NCBI GenBank assembly: GCA_016865035.1
Contig: CP018227.1
Location: 2,066,001 to 2,130,000, forward strand
Reading direction: 5' to 3'
From: Kordiimonadales bacterium IMCC3096
GTDB taxonomy: Bacteria > Pseudomonadota > Alphaproteobacteria > Minwuiales > Minwuiaceae
Length of the DNA stretch: 64,000 bases
The notes under the pieces are model-generated. The model did no database searches, was not told where the DNA came from, and was given only the letters and a program-made list of their open reading frames with translations. The position numbers and the translations under genes were made by a program. Shown piece by piece: positions 46,920 to 59,091 of this stretch (the stretch's first letter is position 1; each line of letters opens with the position of its first letter).

Positions 46920-47007
46920 GGGCGGGAAGCGATGCTGTGACGGCTGGCAAGGCGGACCAAAGCCGCGCCGGGCTTGCCGGGCATTCAACTTGTAGGACGC
47001 GAGCGTT

Positions 47008-48384
47008 ATGCTATCCGGCATGAAACACTTGATGCCTCTTTTCAGTGCCGCACTGGTCCTGGTAAGTTTGCCAGGCTGGGCGCAGGACGAAAGACCGATC
47101 AATCCGTGCGGCTCCGTGTCAGCTTTTTCTTGTGCAGACACTGAAAAATGGGAAGCCGGAAAGGAGTGGGCAGCCAGATACGGAACCGCAGAATACCACT
47201 ACCTGATCGGTGCCATGTACCGCTTTGGTGAGGGCGTTCCGCAGGATTATGCCGAGGCAATGAAGTGGTACCGGCTGGCTGCCGATCAGGGGCATGCAAG
47301 TGCACAGGTTAACCTCGGCCTCATGTACGACATCGGTGACGGTGTTCCGCAGGATCATGCGGAGGCGTTGAAGTGGTACCATCTGGCTGCTGATCAGGGC
47401 GATGCCGACGCGCAACACTTCCTCGGTCTCATCTACTTCTCCGGTCGGGGCGTTCCGCAGGATTATGCGGAGGCGGCGAAGTGGTTGCGGCTAGCTGCCG
47501 ATCAGGGGAACGCCAGTGTGCAGTACGAACTCGGTGCCATGCACGCCACAGGCACGGGCGTTCCGCAGGATTATGCCGAGGCAATGAAGTGGTACCGGCT
47601 GGCTGCCGATCAGGGGCATGCAGGCGCGCAGGGCAAACTCGGTGGCATGCACGCCACAGGCACGGGCGTTCCGCAGGATTATGCCGAGGCAATGAAGTGG
47701 TACCGGCTGGCAGCCGATCAGGGCGATGCCGATGCGCAGTACAACCTCGGCGTTATGTACGTCAATGGTAATGGTGTTCCGCAGGATCATGCGAACGCGG
47801 TGAAGTGGTTCCGGCTGGCTGCCAATCAGGGGAAAGCCGGAGCGCAATACAACCTCGGCCTCATTTACGACATCGGTGAAGGTGTTCCGCAGGATTATGC
47901 GGAGGCGTTGAAGTGGTACTATCTGGCTGCTGATCAGGGCGAGGCCGACGCGCAAAACAACCTCGGCGTTATGTACGTCAATGGTAATGGTGTTCCGCAG
48001 GATCATGCGAACGCGGTGAAGTGGTACCGGCTGGCTGCCGATCAGGGGCAAGCAATTGCGCAGGTCAACCTCGGCTACATGTATAGCAACGGTAATGGCG
48101 TTCCGCAGGATCATGCGGAGGCAATGAAGTGGTACCGGCTGGCTGCCGATCAGGGGAACGCCAGAGCGCAGTACAACCTCGGCGTCGTGTATGGCAACGG
48201 TAATGGCGTTCCGCAGGATTACGTGCAAGCCCATACTTGGGCCAGCCTCGCCGCTGCAAGAGGTCATGCAAAGGGTGGCGAATTTCGCGACTCGCTTGCA
48301 AAGCGTATGACGCCTGCACAGATCAGAGAGGCGCAACGGCGCGCCCGCGAATGGACTGAGACGTTTGAAAGTCGGAAGCCCTAG
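47008..48384 (+). CDS. Exported Sel1-repeat protein
   Basis: A 458-residue protein with a signal peptide (MKHLMPLFSAALVLVSLPGWAQ from Met 5) followed by about ten Sel1-like repeats of 36 residues (pattern GxGVPQDYAEAMKWYRLAAD-QG). Sel1 repeats form an alpha solenoid for protein binding; secreted ones often act outside the inner membrane or in host contact. Ends RAREWTETFESRKP. ATG 47008 and 47020 are both possible. It is the last gene before the right end of the island. Confidence 0.88.
   Translation: MLSGMKHLMPLFSAALVLVSLPGWAQDERPINPCGSVSAFSCADTEKWEAGKEWAARYGTAEYHYLIGAMYRFGEGVPQDYAEAMKWYRLAADQGHASAQVNLGLMYDIGDGVPQDHAEALKWYHLAADQGDADAQHFLGLIYFSGRGVPQDYAEAAKWLRLAADQGNASVQYELGAMHATGTGVPQDYAEAMKWYRLAADQGHAGAQGKLGGMHATGTGVPQDYAEAMKWYRLAADQGDADAQYNLGVMYVNGNGVPQDHANAVKWFRLAANQGKAGAQYNLGLIYDIGEGVPQDYAEALKWYYLAADQGEADAQNNLGVMYVNGNGVPQDHANAVKWYRLAADQGQAIAQVNLGYMYSNGNGVPQDHAEAMKWYRLAADQGNARAQYNLGVVYGNGNGVPQDYVQAHTWASLAAARGHAKGGEFRDSLAKRMTPAQIREAQRRAREWTETFESRKP
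47236..48315 (+). repeat. Ten 108-bp tandem coding repeats (Sel1)
   Basis: GTTCCGCAGGAT recurs exactly every 108 bases, from 47236 to 48208, ten times. Adjacent units are nearly identical over long stretches, for instance the ATGCCGAGGCAATGAAGTGG part in units 1, 4 and 5. Units 2 and 7 match each other, as do 6 and 8. This indicates growth by recent unequal recombination and a chance of length change. Confidence 0.85.
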
Positions 48385-48573
48385 CACGCGTGAACCGCGA
48401 GTTTGCCCAGCGCCATGCCTTCCCGATTAAGATCACTGATCCACTGACGTAGCAGGTCGCAACTTTCCAACCGATGCGATGCAGCAACCGCTTCTGTTTG
48501 TGCGCTGAGTTGTGGGTGATGATAAGTTGCTGAATTTCTTTTGTAATTAAATCAAATACTTATGCCGAAAAAG

Positions 48574-48661
48574 TGGCGGAGGGAGGGGGATTCGAACCCC
48601 CGAGGGCTTGCACCCAACACGCTTTCCAGGCGTGCGCCTTAAACCGCTCGGCCATCCCTCC
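48574..48661 (-). tRNA. tRNA-Ser (GGA)
   Basis: The minus strand reads GGAGGGATGGCCGAGCGG..., with a 7-bp acceptor stem GGAGGGA/TCCCTCC. The anticodon stem-loop CACGC-CTGGAAA-GCGTG holds anticodon GGA. A long variable arm (typical of serine tRNA) and T arm GGGGGTTCGAATCCCCC follow, with encoded CCA at the 3' end. The 3' 14 bases are duplicated at 42692-42705, showing that it is the insertion site of the island. Confidence 0.96.
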
Positions 48662-48756
48662 TGCGGCGGCGGACTATAGCCATTGAGGTCGGGTTGGCAA
48701 TGCGTGGCAGGGCTGACTGCGGCAAAAAATGTGGCACAGGTGGCGATGGCTGCCGT

Positions 48757-49674
48757 TCAGGTGCTGCTTGCCGCGGCCTTCCTGGCCCGGCTGTAGGTGC
48801 TGTAGAGGCTTTCCGTATCCACTTCCGTGTAGATCTGCGTGGTGGAGAGGGAGGCGTGGCCCAGCAGTTCCTGGATGCTGCGCAGGTCCGCGCCCGCCCC
48901 CAGCAGGTGCGTGGCGAAGCTGTGGCGCAGGGCATGCGGCGTCACGGAATCAGGCAGGCCGAGGCTGCCCCGCAATCGGCGGATTGCGGTCTGTACGGTC
49001 TCCGGCCGCAATGGGCCGCCGCGTGCACCGACGAACAGGCTGCGGTCAGGTCTTTCGGCGTGGGGGCAGGCCTGACGCGCGGTCTCGACCGCATCGCGCA
49101 GGGTGGAGAGGATCGGTACGACACGGGTCTTGTTGCCCTTGCCGGTGATGCGAAGGGTGCGCGGCAGGGGGGCATCGCTTACCCGCAATGCCAGTACCTC
49201 CGAAATGCGCAGGCCCGCCCCGTAGAGCAGGCAGAGCACGGCATGGTCCCGCGCTGCCTGCCAGTCGGTGGCGCCGCCCGCGCTGACCGGTGCCGCGACC
49301 AGGTCGAGTGCCTGTTCGGGTGTGATGGCCCTGGGGGTCCGGTGAGGCTTCTTCGGGGCCTGCAGGGACAGGGCGGTCGCATTGTGAACCAGGCCCTGCC
49401 TGTCCAGCCGCCGGAAGAAGCTGCGGATGGCCGAAATGGCACGGGCATTGGTCGCGGCACCGAGGCCCCGTCGCCGCCGGGCGGCGATCCAGGCGCGGAA
49501 GTCCGAATGGCGCAGACCGGCCAGCGCCGCCGCATCCAGCCTTTCGCCCAGGTGCGTTCCCATGAAGTCGGCGAAGTCATCCAGATCGCTCTCATAGGCC
49601 TTGATCGTGTTGGGTGCCGCGCGCCGCTCATCGGTCAGCCACCGGATCCAGTCCTGTCGCGCCGCATGAAACAT
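48757..49674 (-). CDS. xerC: Tyrosine recombinase XerC
   Basis: A 305-residue recombinase that resolves chromosome dimers at dif with XerD. The SAM-like core-binding domain (about 5-95) is followed by the catalytic domain: Arg in YGAGLRISEVLALR near 165, Lys in ITGKGNKTRVVP, H-x-x-R in TPHALRHSFATHLL near 250, His in LGHASLSTTQ and nucleophile Tyr in QIYTEVD near 285. It is adjacent to a DUF484 gene as in many proteobacteria. XerC and XerD are hard to separate; the neighbour supports XerC. Confidence 0.88.
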   Translation of the reverse strand: MFHAARQDWIRWLTDERRAAPNTIKAYESDLDDFADFMGTHLGERLDAAALAGLRHSDFRAWIAARRRRGLGAATNARAISAIRSFFRRLDRQGLVHNATALSLQAPKKPHRTPRAITPEQALDLVAAPVSAGGATDWQAARDHAVLCLLYGAGLRISEVLALRVSDAPLPRTLRITGKGNKTRVVPILSTLRDAVETARQACPHAERPDRSLFVGARGGPLRPETVQTAIRRLRGSLGLPDSVTPHALRHSFATHLLGAGADLRSIQELLGHASLSTTQIYTEVDTESLYSTYSRARKAAASST

Positions 49675-49703
49675 GATCTGTCCTGAGTCGTTTGTGGGTC
49701 CCG

Positions 49704-49775
49704 GCCTGCCCTCTCCCCCTCCCGACCACCCACGGGATTATCCTGAACGGGTGGTCGGGAGGGGAGAGGGCAGGC
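49704..49775. repeat. Large palindromic intergenic repeat
   Basis: A left arm of 28 bases beginning GCCTGCCCTCTCCCCCTCCC (49704-49731) pairs with a 27-base right arm (49749-49775), differing by one C, around a 17-base loop. It lies between DUF484 and xerC, both on the minus strand. Similar arms occur at 60783-60863 and part of one at 14318-14353. It may be a REP-like element or a small non-autonomous element. Confidence 0.7.
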
Positions 49776-49797
49776 GGGGGTCGGCAAGAAAACTCCC

Positions 49798-50523
49798 TTA
49801 CCCCGCTGGCAGGTCGAGCCAGCGTCCGAGGCAGCGTTCCAGTACGCCGGCCAGGAAGCCGAGCAGCTCCGTTCCCTGGCCGCTGTGAAACCGGTCCGGC
49901 TGGCGACAGCCGATGGCCAGCAGGGCCAGCGGTGCCTTCGTGCTCACCGCCAGGCGGGCCAGCGCGTCGGAGGCAACCAGCCCGGCGGCAGGGCCATGCA
50001 CGACCTCGGCGTCACTGACCCGGTCTCGCAGCAGGATTCGGGTGTCGTCGCCCAGCAGGCGGTCGACCGCGCCCCGGGGCATGGCACGTACACCAGGTGT
50101 CGCGCTGGGCCCGTCGTGGCCATCGCTCTCGACACAGAGTGTCACCGTGTCGACATCCAGGATCAGCGGCAGTTCGTTGGTGACGATATTGATGAAGTGC
50201 GCGAAGTCGCGCGCATCCAGCACCGCCAGTACCGAACGGTGCACCTGATCCTGGCTGGACAGGTTGGAGCGCGCGGAACTGATCAGCGCATCGTGATTGT
50301 CGCGGACCCGCGCGAGATCGGACTGCAGACGGCTGACCATGAACCCCTGCATGTCGACGACGCTGTCGGATTCCCCTGCCGCATCGAAGCGGGACGGCGG
50401 GGTCAGCAGCCGGACCAGCTCCGGATGGCGCAGCAGGAAATCCGGATTCTGCTGCAGGTGAGCCACGACCGTGGCGTCAGTCAGGGTGTCTTCGCCACTG
50501 GTCTTGCCGCTGGAACGGGCCAT
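49798..50523 (-). CDS. DUF484 family protein
   Basis: A 241-residue GAF-like protein of the DUF484 family, which lies beside xerC in many genomes (yigA in E. coli). N-terminal DATVVAHLQQNPDFLLRHPEL is the family hallmark, followed by the helix MVSRLQSDLARVRDNHDALI and a GAF-like core (VTLCVESDGHDG, LLAIGCRQPDRFHSGQGTELLGFL). Function is unknown. It is separated from xerC by the palindrome at 49704 and lies three bases after fsa, likely in one operon. Confidence 0.85.
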   Translation of the reverse strand: MARSSGKTSGEDTLTDATVVAHLQQNPDFLLRHPELVRLLTPPSRFDAAGESDSVVDMQGFMVSRLQSDLARVRDNHDALISSARSNLSSQDQVHRSVLAVLDARDFAHFINIVTNELPLILDVDTVTLCVESDGHDGPSATPGVRAMPRGAVDRLLGDDTRILLRDRVSDAEVVHGPAAGLVASDALARLAVSTKAPLALLAIGCRQPDRFHSGQGTELLGFLAGVLERCLGRWLDLPAG

Positions 50524-50526
50524 GCC

Positions 50527-51201
50527 TCAGACCGCCTTGGTCTCGGGACCCAGGATCGACTGGCCGGTGCCCTGCCAGTCGGCCAGGAACGCCGCCAGTC
50601 CCTTGTCGGTCAGCGGATGGTCGGCGAGCTTCTTCAGAACGTCCGGCGGCAGGGTGACCACATCCGCACCAAGGCGGGCCGATTCAAGAACGTGCACGGG
50701 GTGGCGCACGGAGGCGACCAGCACTTCCGTCTCGAAGGTGTAGTTGTCGTAGATCTCGATGATGTCCGCGATCAGCTGCATGCCATCCTGACCCAGATCA
50801 TCCAGCCGCCCGACGAAGGGGGAGATGAAGGTTGCGCCGGCCTTGGCGGCCAGCAGCGCCTGGTTGGCGGAAAAGCACAGGGTGACATTCACCATGGTGC
50901 CTTCCCCCGTCAGCACCTTGCAGGTCTTCAGGCCGTCCATGGTCAGCGGCACCTTGACCGCGATATTGTCCGCGATCTTCGCCAGCTTGCGGCCTTCGGC
51001 GATCATTGTCGGCGCATCGGTGGCGGTGACTTCGGCGGATACGGGGCCATCGACCAGTGCCGCGATCTCCGTCACCACCTGAACGAAATCCCGTCCGCTC
51101 TTGGCGATCAGGGACGGATTGGTGGTGACGCCATCGACCAGTCCGGTGTCGTTCAGTTCCCGAATGGCATCAATGTCGGCGCTGTCGACAAAAAACTTCA
51201 T
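50527..51201 (-). CDS. fsa: Transaldolase / fructose-6-phosphate aldolase-like (TalC/FSA)
   Basis: A 224-residue enzyme of the small transaldolase subfamily: [33 protein letters not shown], Schiff-base Lys in [17 protein letters not shown] (about K85), and [13 protein letters not shown]. It transfers dihydroxyacetone units in the pentose phosphate pathway or cleaves fructose 6-phosphate. ATG 51201 is the natural start; the upstream part of the open frame is noncoding. It is divergent from priA across 83 bases. Confidence 0.9.
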   Translation of the reverse strand: MKFFVDSADIDAIRELNDTGLVDGVTTNPSLIAKSGRDFVQVVTEIAALVDGPVSAEVTATDAPTMIAEGRKLAKIADNIAVKVPLTMDGLKTCKVLTGEGTMVNVTLCFSANQALLAAKAGATFISPFVGRLDDLGQDGMQLIADIIEIYDNYTFETEVLVASVRHPVHVLESARLGADVVTLPPDVLKKLADHPLTDKGLAAFLADWQGTGQSILGPETKAV

Positions 51202-51284
51202 GATTCCTGCTACCTTGCGATATCGCACGTGAGGCCCGACGCGATTCGGCCCTGATTCGCTGATTATCCCTGAGTTGGCAGAAT

Positions 51285-53522
51285 ATGAAACCCCCCGCCC
51301 GGCAGCCGGAGACAGCATCGGAAACCCCGGATTCGCACTTGCCGCGGGTCCGCGTCCTGCTGCCCTTGCCGCTGGGTGCGCCCTACGACTATCTGGTGCC
51401 GCCGGGCATGCAGGCACCGCTGCCCGGCACGCTGGTCCGGGTGCCGCTGGGCCCGCGGGAGATGGTGGGGGTGGTCTGGGACCCGGACCCGGAGACCGGT
51501 GATGCGGTCACCGACACGGCGCGGCTGAAGCCGGTTCTGGAAACCGTTCCCGAACTCCCCGCGCTGGATGCCCACATGCGCCGCTTCGTCGATTGGGTCG
51601 CCCGCTACTACCTGCGCCCGCCGGGGGATGTGATGTCCATTGTCCTGCGCCGCTTCAGCCTGCTGCGTCCGCCGCGGCCCCGCATCGTGCATCGGCTGAC
51701 CGACGCCGAACCGGACCGCATGACCCCGGCGCGCCGCCGGGTGCTTGAACTGGCGGCGGAGGGGCCGCCCCGAACCGCAAGGGACCTGGCGGAGATTGCC
51801 GGGGTCGGCATCTCCGTCGTGCGCGGGCTGGTGGAGAAGGGGGCGCTGCAGGCCTTCGAACAGGTGGCGCCGGCTGACCTGGCGCAGCCGGATCCGGATT
51901 TTTCCGTTCCCGAACTGGCCGCCGATCAGGCGCGTGCTGCCGATGCGCTGAGGCAGGCCGTGGGGCAGGGCTTCACCGCCACCCTGCTGGAAGGTGTGAC
52001 CGGCGCGGGCAAGACCGAAGTCTATTGTGAGGCGGTGGCGGAGGCCCTGCGACAGGGCCGGCAGGTGCTGGTGCTGCTGCCGGAGATCGCGCTGACACAG
52101 CAGATACTGAGCCGTTTCGCCGACCGATTCGGCGCTGCCCCCACGGCCTGGCATTCCGGCCTGTCAGACCGGGACCGGCGCAGCGCCATGCGTGATGTGG
52201 TCTCGGGGCGGGCGCGGATCATCGTCGGCGCCCGCTCCGCCCTGTTCCTGCCCTGCCGTGATCTCGGTCTGATCATCGTCGATGAAGAGCATGACGGCTC
52301 CTTCAAGCAGGAGGACGGGCTGCACTACCACGCCCGCGACATGGCGGTGCTGCGTGGCTCCATAGGGGCGTTGCCGGTCATTCTCTCGTCCGCCACGCCT
52401 TCCCTGGAGACGCTGGCCAATGTCCAGGCCGGCCGTTACGGCCACCAGAAGCTGGCGCGACGCTATGGTGCCGCCGAACTGCCGACGGTTGAGATCGTGG
52501 ACATGTGCCATGACCGCCCGCCGAGCGGCCGCTGGATCGGGGGCAGGCTGGAACAGGCGGTGCAGGAAACCCTGGCCGCCGGGGAGCAGGCCCTGCTGTT
52601 CCTGAACCGGCGGGGCTACGCGCCGCTGACGCTGTGCAATACCTGCGGGCACCGTATCCAGTGCCCGCACTGCACGGCCTGGCTGGTCGAGCATCGCTAT
52701 CTCGGGCGGTTGCAGTGCCATCACTGCGGCCACGAGGTGCGGCGCCCTGCGGTCTGTCCCAAGTGCGGGGACACGGACAGCCTGAAGGCCTGCGGCCCGG
52801 GCGTGGAACGCCTGGCGGAGGAGGCGAAGACCGTCTTCCCCGATGCCCGCGTCGCCCTGATGACCAGCGACCTCGTCACCGGGCCAGCGGCGGCGGCGGA
52901 GATCATCGGTGCCATGGCGCGGCGGGAGGTCGATCTGCTGATCGGCACCCAGATCGTCGCCAAGGGCCACCATTTCCCGCATCTGACCCTGGTCGGCGTG
53001 GTTGACGCGGACCTGGGGCTGGCGGGCGGCGACCTCAGGGCGGGGGAGCGGACCTGGCAGTTGCTGCATCAGGTTTCCGGTCGTGCCGGTCGGGAGGAAC
53101 GGCCCGGTCGGGCGCTGATCCAGACCCACCAGCCGGATGCGCCGGTCTTCAAGGCGCTGGCGGCGCATGACTCGGCGGGATTCGTGGCGGCGGAGATGGC
53201 CGCGCGGCAGGCGGCGGGCATGCCGCCGTTCGGGCGGCTGGCGGCGCTGATCCTCTCCGCGCCGGAAAGGCCGCAGGCGCAGGATCTGGCCACGGCGCTG
53301 GCGCGGCGTATCCCGGCCACAAGTGTCGAAAGCGGCATCCGCGTGCTGGGACCGGCCCCCGCACCGATTGCCGTCGTACGCGGACGGCACCGGTTCCGGT
53401 TCCTGATCGTCAGCCGGCACGGGCAGCCCCTGCAGCGATTCCTGACGCGCTGGCTCGACGGTTTTCGCCTGCCCGGCAAGGCCCGACTGGCCATCGACGT
53501 GGACCCGCAGTCTTTTCTTTGA
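51285..53522 (+). CDS. priA: Primosomal protein N' (PriA helicase)
   Basis: A 745-residue replication restart helicase. N-terminal 3'-DNA-binding domain ([18 protein letters not shown]), winged-helix, then helicase lobes with Walker [12 protein letters not shown] near residue 236 and DEEH in [13 protein letters not shown] near 330. Zinc ribbons: [13 protein letters not shown] near 451 and [13 protein letters not shown] further on. Later motifs include [18 protein letters not shown] and [13 protein letters not shown]. Length and domains are normal. It restarts stalled forks with PriB/DnaT-like partners. Confidence 0.95.
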   Translation: MKPPARQPETASETPDSHLPRVRVLLPLPLGAPYDYLVPPGMQAPLPGTLVRVPLGPREMVGVVWDPDPETGDAVTDTARLKPVLETVPELPALDAHMRRFVDWVARYYLRPPGDVMSIVLRRFSLLRPPRPRIVHRLTDAEPDRMTPARRRVLELAAEGPPRTARDLAEIAGVGISVVRGLVEKGALQAFEQVAPADLAQPDPDFSVPELAADQARAADALRQAVGQGFTATLLEGVTGAGKTEVYCEAVAEALRQGRQVLVLLPEIALTQQILSRFADRFGAAPTAWHSGLSDRDRRSAMRDVVSGRARIIVGARSALFLPCRDLGLIIVDEEHDGSFKQEDGLHYHARDMAVLRGSIGALPVILSSATPSLETLANVQAGRYGHQKLARRYGAAELPTVEIVDMCHDRPPSGRWIGGRLEQAVQETLAAGEQALLFLNRRGYAPLTLCNTCGHRIQCPHCTAWLVEHRYLGRLQCHHCGHEVRRPAVCPKCGDTDSLKACGPGVERLAEEAKTVFPDARVALMTSDLVTGPAAAAEIIGAMARREVDLLIGTQIVAKGHHFPHLTLVGVVDADLGLAGGDLRAGERTWQLLHQVSGRAGREERPGRALIQTHQPDAPVFKALAAHDSAGFVAAEMAARQAAGMPPFGRLAALILSAPERPQAQDLATALARRIPATSVESGIRVLGPAPAPIAVVRGRHRFRFLIVSRHGQPLQRFLTRWLDGFRLPGKARLAIDVDPQSFL

Positions 53523-53527
53523 CCTAT

Positions 53528-53554
53528 TTCCGGGGAGAGGAAACCGCCCCGGAA
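53528..53554. terminator. Hairpin after priA
   Basis: TTCCGGGG (53528-53535) pairs with CCCCGGAA (53547-53554) with an 11-base loop, seven bases after the priA stop. No T run follows, so termination may be weak or Rho-dependent. The stem equals that of the second livK-livH hairpin at 20704-20734. Confidence 0.45.
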
Positions 53555-53782
53555 GCCCGGTTCTGCGCCCTGCGCGGCCCCTTGTTGCGATTTTGGGACA
53601 GAATGCCGCAAAGATTCGTCGTTGCCGGGTTTCAAGACACCATGGTAGGAACCGCCCGTTCGTTGGGTCGATGGTCTCCGTCGGCCGTGCGCTCATGTCT
53701 GGGAACCGCGGGCCTGCGGGCTTTTGTATTGACCGAGGGGGTCGGTACGGCCTGACGCCCCTGAACCTTCGAGGACCGTTTC

Positions 53783-54343
53783 TTGGCTGGCGATACGTCT
53801 GTTGCAACCGGCATAGCCGGACGATACGCGAAAGCCCTGTTCGAAATGGCGAACGAGCAGAAGGCATTGGACCAGGTGCGGGATGATCTCGCGCAGGTGC
53901 AGGCTCTTCTGGATGAGAGTGAGGACCTGCGCAGGGTCGTGCTCTCTCCCGTTCTTGACCGGACTCAACAGGGCAAGGCGATGCTGGCGGTACTGGATGC
54001 CGCAGGCATCAGTGCGCTGGTGCGCAATTTCATCGGTGTGGTGGCGCAGAACAGGCGACTGTTTGCCCTGTCGCCGATGATACGAACCTACAATGCGCTG
54101 CTGGCGGATTTCCGGGGCGAGGTGGTGGCCGAAGTCACCGCTGCCACAGCCCTGACCGACGCACAGCAGGACAAGATTGCGGCAACGCTGAAGAGCGCCA
54201 TGGGCCGCGATATCAACATCGAAACCAGGGTAGATGAAGCATTGATTGGCGGGATGGTCGTACGCATCGGCTCCCGCATGATCGACTTCAGCCTGGCGAC
54301 GAAACTCCAGGGTCTCCGACTTGCGATGAAAGGGGTTGGATGA
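53783..54343 (+). CDS. atpH: ATP synthase F1 subunit delta
   Basis: A 186-residue protein with the delta/OSCP fold: N-terminal helices ([20 protein letters not shown]), the middle [18 protein letters not shown] and the C-terminal [20 protein letters not shown]. It is the peripheral-stalk link of F1. The start is TTG 53783, with GAGGA 11 bases upstream; no ATG gives the family N-terminus. First gene of atpHAGDC, with a 260-base leader upstream that should hold the operon promoter. Confidence 0.92.
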   Translation: MAGDTSVATGIAGRYAKALFEMANEQKALDQVRDDLAQVQALLDESEDLRRVVLSPVLDRTQQGKAMLAVLDAAGISALVRNFIGVVAQNRRLFALSPMIRTYNALLADFRGEVVAEVTAATALTDAQQDKIAATLKSAMGRDINIETRVDEALIGGMVVRIGSRMIDFSLATKLQGLRLAMKGVG

Positions 54344-55872
54344 TGGACATCCGCGCCGCCGAAATTTCCGACATTCTCAAGGGCCAGATTGCGAACTTCG
54401 GCACTGAGGCCGACGTTTCCGAAGTCGGCCAGGTGCTTGCCGTCGGCGACGGTATCGCCCGCGTCTATGGACTGGACAACGTCCAGGCCGGTGAGATGGT
54501 CGAGTTCCCCAACGGGATCAAGGGCATGGCCCTGAACCTGGAAAGCGACAACGTCGGCGTCGTGATCTTCGGGTCCGACCAGCAGATCAAGGAAGGCGAT
54601 ACGGTCAAGCGCCTCGGCACCATCGTGGACGTGCCCGTCGGGCGCGGTCTGCTGGGTCGTGTGGTTGACGGTCTCGGCAATCCGATCGACGGCAAGGGCC
54701 CGCTGGAGGATGTCACGCGCAGCCGCGTCGAGGTGAAGGCGCCCGGCATCATCCCGCGCAAGTCGGTGCATGAGCCGATGCAGACCGGCCTGAAGGCGCT
54801 GGACGCCCTGGTGCCTGTCGGCCGTGGCCAGCGCGAGCTGATCATTGGTGACCGCCAGACCGGCAAGACCGCCGTTGCCATCGATACCTTCATCAATCAG
54901 AAGGGCATCAACGCCGGCGACGACGAATCGAAGAAGCTCTACTGCATCTACGTTGCGATCGGGCAGAAGCGCTCGACTGTCGCGCAGGTGGTGAAGGCGC
55001 TGGAAGAAGCCGGTGCCATGGAATATTCCATCGTGGTCGCCGCGACGGCGTCGGAGCCTGCCCCGCTGCAGTTCCTGGCGCCCTACACCGGCTGCACCAT
55101 GGGTGAGTTCTTCCGCGACAACGGCATGCATGCCGTGATCGTCTATGATGATCTGTCGAAGCAGGCTGTTGCCTATCGCCAGATGTCGCTGCTGCTTCGC
55201 CGCCCGCCGGGACGTGAAGCCTACCCGGGTGACGTCTTCTACCTCCATAGCCGCCTGCTGGAGCGTGCGGCGAAGATGGGTGATGATGCCGGTAACGGCT
55301 CCCTGACGGCACTGCCGGTCATCGAGACCCAGGGCGGTGACGTGTCGGCCTTCATTCCGACGAACGTCATTTCCATCACCGACGGCCAGATCTTCCTGGA
55401 GACGGACCTGTTCTACCAGGGCGTCCGTCCGGCCATCAACGTCGGCCTGTCGGTCAGCCGTGTGGGTTCCGCCGCGCAGACCAAGGCGATGAAGAAGGTT
55501 TCCGGCTCGATCAAGCTGGAACTGGCGCAGTATCGTGAGATGGCCGCGTTCGCCCAGTTCGGTTCCGACCTTGATGCCTCCACCCAGCGTCTGCTGAATC
55601 GTGGCGCGCGTCTGACGGAACTGCTGAAGCAGGCCCAGTTCTCGCCGATGAGCGTGTCGGAGCAGGTGGTTTCGATCTTCGCCGGTGTGAACGGCTTCCT
55701 CGACGGCATCGACACCGCCAAGGTGACGGACTTCGAGGCGTCGCTGATCGACGAGATGCATGCAAAGCATCAGGCCGTGCTGGATGATATCGAGAATTCA
55801 GGTGCCCTGTCCGACGAGACGGCAGAGAAACTGAAGACCATTCTCGGCGATTTCGCCAAGACGTTTGCCTGA
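54340..55872 (+). CDS. atpA: ATP synthase F1 subunit alpha
   Basis: A 510-residue protein with Walker [11 protein letters not shown] (about 170-178), ELIIGDRQ, the Arg finger in [13 protein letters not shown] near 375, and N-terminal [13 protein letters not shown]. It forms the non-catalytic subunits of F1. Two adjacent ATGs (54340, 54343) are possible; the first overlaps the atpH stop (ATGA). Identity is beyond doubt. Confidence 0.97.
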   Translation: MMDIRAAEISDILKGQIANFGTEADVSEVGQVLAVGDGIARVYGLDNVQAGEMVEFPNGIKGMALNLESDNVGVVIFGSDQQIKEGDTVKRLGTIVDVPVGRGLLGRVVDGLGNPIDGKGPLEDVTRSRVEVKAPGIIPRKSVHEPMQTGLKALDALVPVGRGQRELIIGDRQTGKTAVAIDTFINQKGINAGDDESKKLYCIYVAIGQKRSTVAQVVKALEEAGAMEYSIVVAATASEPAPLQFLAPYTGCTMGEFFRDNGMHAVIVYDDLSKQAVAYRQMSLLLRRPPGREAYPGDVFYLHSRLLERAAKMGDDAGNGSLTALPVIETQGGDVSAFIPTNVISITDGQIFLETDLFYQGVRPAINVGLSVSRVGSAAQTKAMKKVSGSIKLELAQYREMAAFAQFGSDLDASTQRLLNRGARLTELLKQAQFSPMSVSEQVVSIFAGVNGFLDGIDTAKVTDFEASLIDEMHAKHQAVLDDIENSGALSDETAEKLKTILGDFAKTFA

Positions 55873-55903
55873 GGAAACCGGACCGGGTCGGAGAAGATAG
55901 CCA

Positions 55904-58263
<2,360 letters not shown>

Positions 58264-58313
58264 CCGGACGTTTTCCGAGCCGCGTAGAAGATTAGCAAAC
58301 GGGAGCCACAGCC

Positions 58314-58736
58314 TTGGCCGACAGAATCCAGTTCGAACTGGTATCGCCCGCGCGATTGCTGACCTCCATGGAGGTCGACATGATCGTGGTGCCGGGGACG
58401 GAAGGCGATTTCGCCGTCCTGCCCGGTCACATGCCGGTGGTCTCCACCCTGCGCCCCGGCGCGGTGGACGTCTATGTCGACAATACGGACAAGCCCTCGG
58501 AACGCTTCTTCGTCGCCGGTGGTTTTGCCGAGGTCGCGCTGGACACCTTCACGGTGCTGGCCGAGACGGCGATCCCGATGGCCGATCTGGACCGCAGTCA
58601 CCTGGAGCAGGAAATCGCCGACACGCGTGAGGACATCGAGGATGCCCGCTCCGACGAGGACCGCCAGGCCTCCGAGGAACGCCTCAGCCAGCTCGAAGAC
58701 ATGCTGAACAGCCTCGCGGAGTTCACCAAAGTCTGA
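58314..58736 (+). CDS. atpC: ATP synthase F1 subunit epsilon
   Basis: A 140-residue protein with the beta-sandwich (QFELVSPARLLTSMEVDMIVVPGTEGDFAVLPGH region, motif GTEGDFAVLPGHMPVV) and two C-terminal helices (DLDRSHLEQEIADTREDIED). It regulates ATP hydrolysis. The start is TTG 58314 with GGGAG upstream. It ends the operon and is followed by a terminator. Confidence 0.95.
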   Translation: MADRIQFELVSPARLLTSMEVDMIVVPGTEGDFAVLPGHMPVVSTLRPGAVDVYVDNTDKPSERFFVAGGFAEVALDTFTVLAETAIPMADLDRSHLEQEIADTREDIEDARSDEDRQASEERLSQLEDMLNSLAEFTKV

Positions 58737-58762
58737 TCCGGCGACAGCACTGATCGAATATC

Positions 58763-58799
58763 GGGGGCGCGGCAGCACAAACTGCCGCCCTTGTTTTTT
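58763..58799 (+). terminator. Rho-independent terminator of the atp operon
   Basis: GCGGCAG (58769-58775) pairs with CTGCCGC (58782-58788), extended by the flanking G and C runs, followed by CCTTGTTTTTT (58789-58799). It lies 26 bases after the atpC stop and has the form of an intrinsic terminator. Confidence 0.85.
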
Positions 58800-58842
58800 G
58801 GCCGTGTGCCATTGGAACTCACCCCCTCACCCCACAGACGTC

Positions 58843-59037
58843 GTACCCGGGCTTGACCCGGGTACCCAGCGTGTCGCTCCGGGGTCGGCTCATAGCCACA
58901 GTCCGGGGATCGTGCAGGCTGGTTCGATGCCTTGCCGAGACCTGGGCTCGCGGATCAAGCCCGCGAGCGGCGTGGTGGGGGGAGAGTTCGACCGGACAAA
59001 CCACCCTACAGAGGCCTTGCCCGGGCTTGACCCGGGC
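58843..59037. repeat. Three short palindromes in the atpC-lysK gap
   Basis: GTACCCGGG-cttga-CCCGGGTAC (58843-58865), GCTCGCGG-N7-CCGCGAGC (58946-58968) and GCCCGGG-cttga-CCCGGGC (59019-59037) are related; the middle one carries gatcaag, the reverse complement of cttgatc. They are spaced 55-80 bases apart in the 355-base gap between two convergent genes, where no ORF is convincing. This is a small cluster of a dispersed alphaproteobacterial intergenic palindrome. Confidence 0.65.
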
Positions 59038-59091
59038 ATCCAGCCTTCCGCGTTCGAGAGGGATACAGCAGCCCGTCGGGACGTGCTGCCG

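Noticed and set aside
47236..48315. Regular 108-bp repeats considered as a CRISPR array
   Set aside because: Repeats are contiguous, coding, in frame and give Sel1 units; there are no unique spacers.
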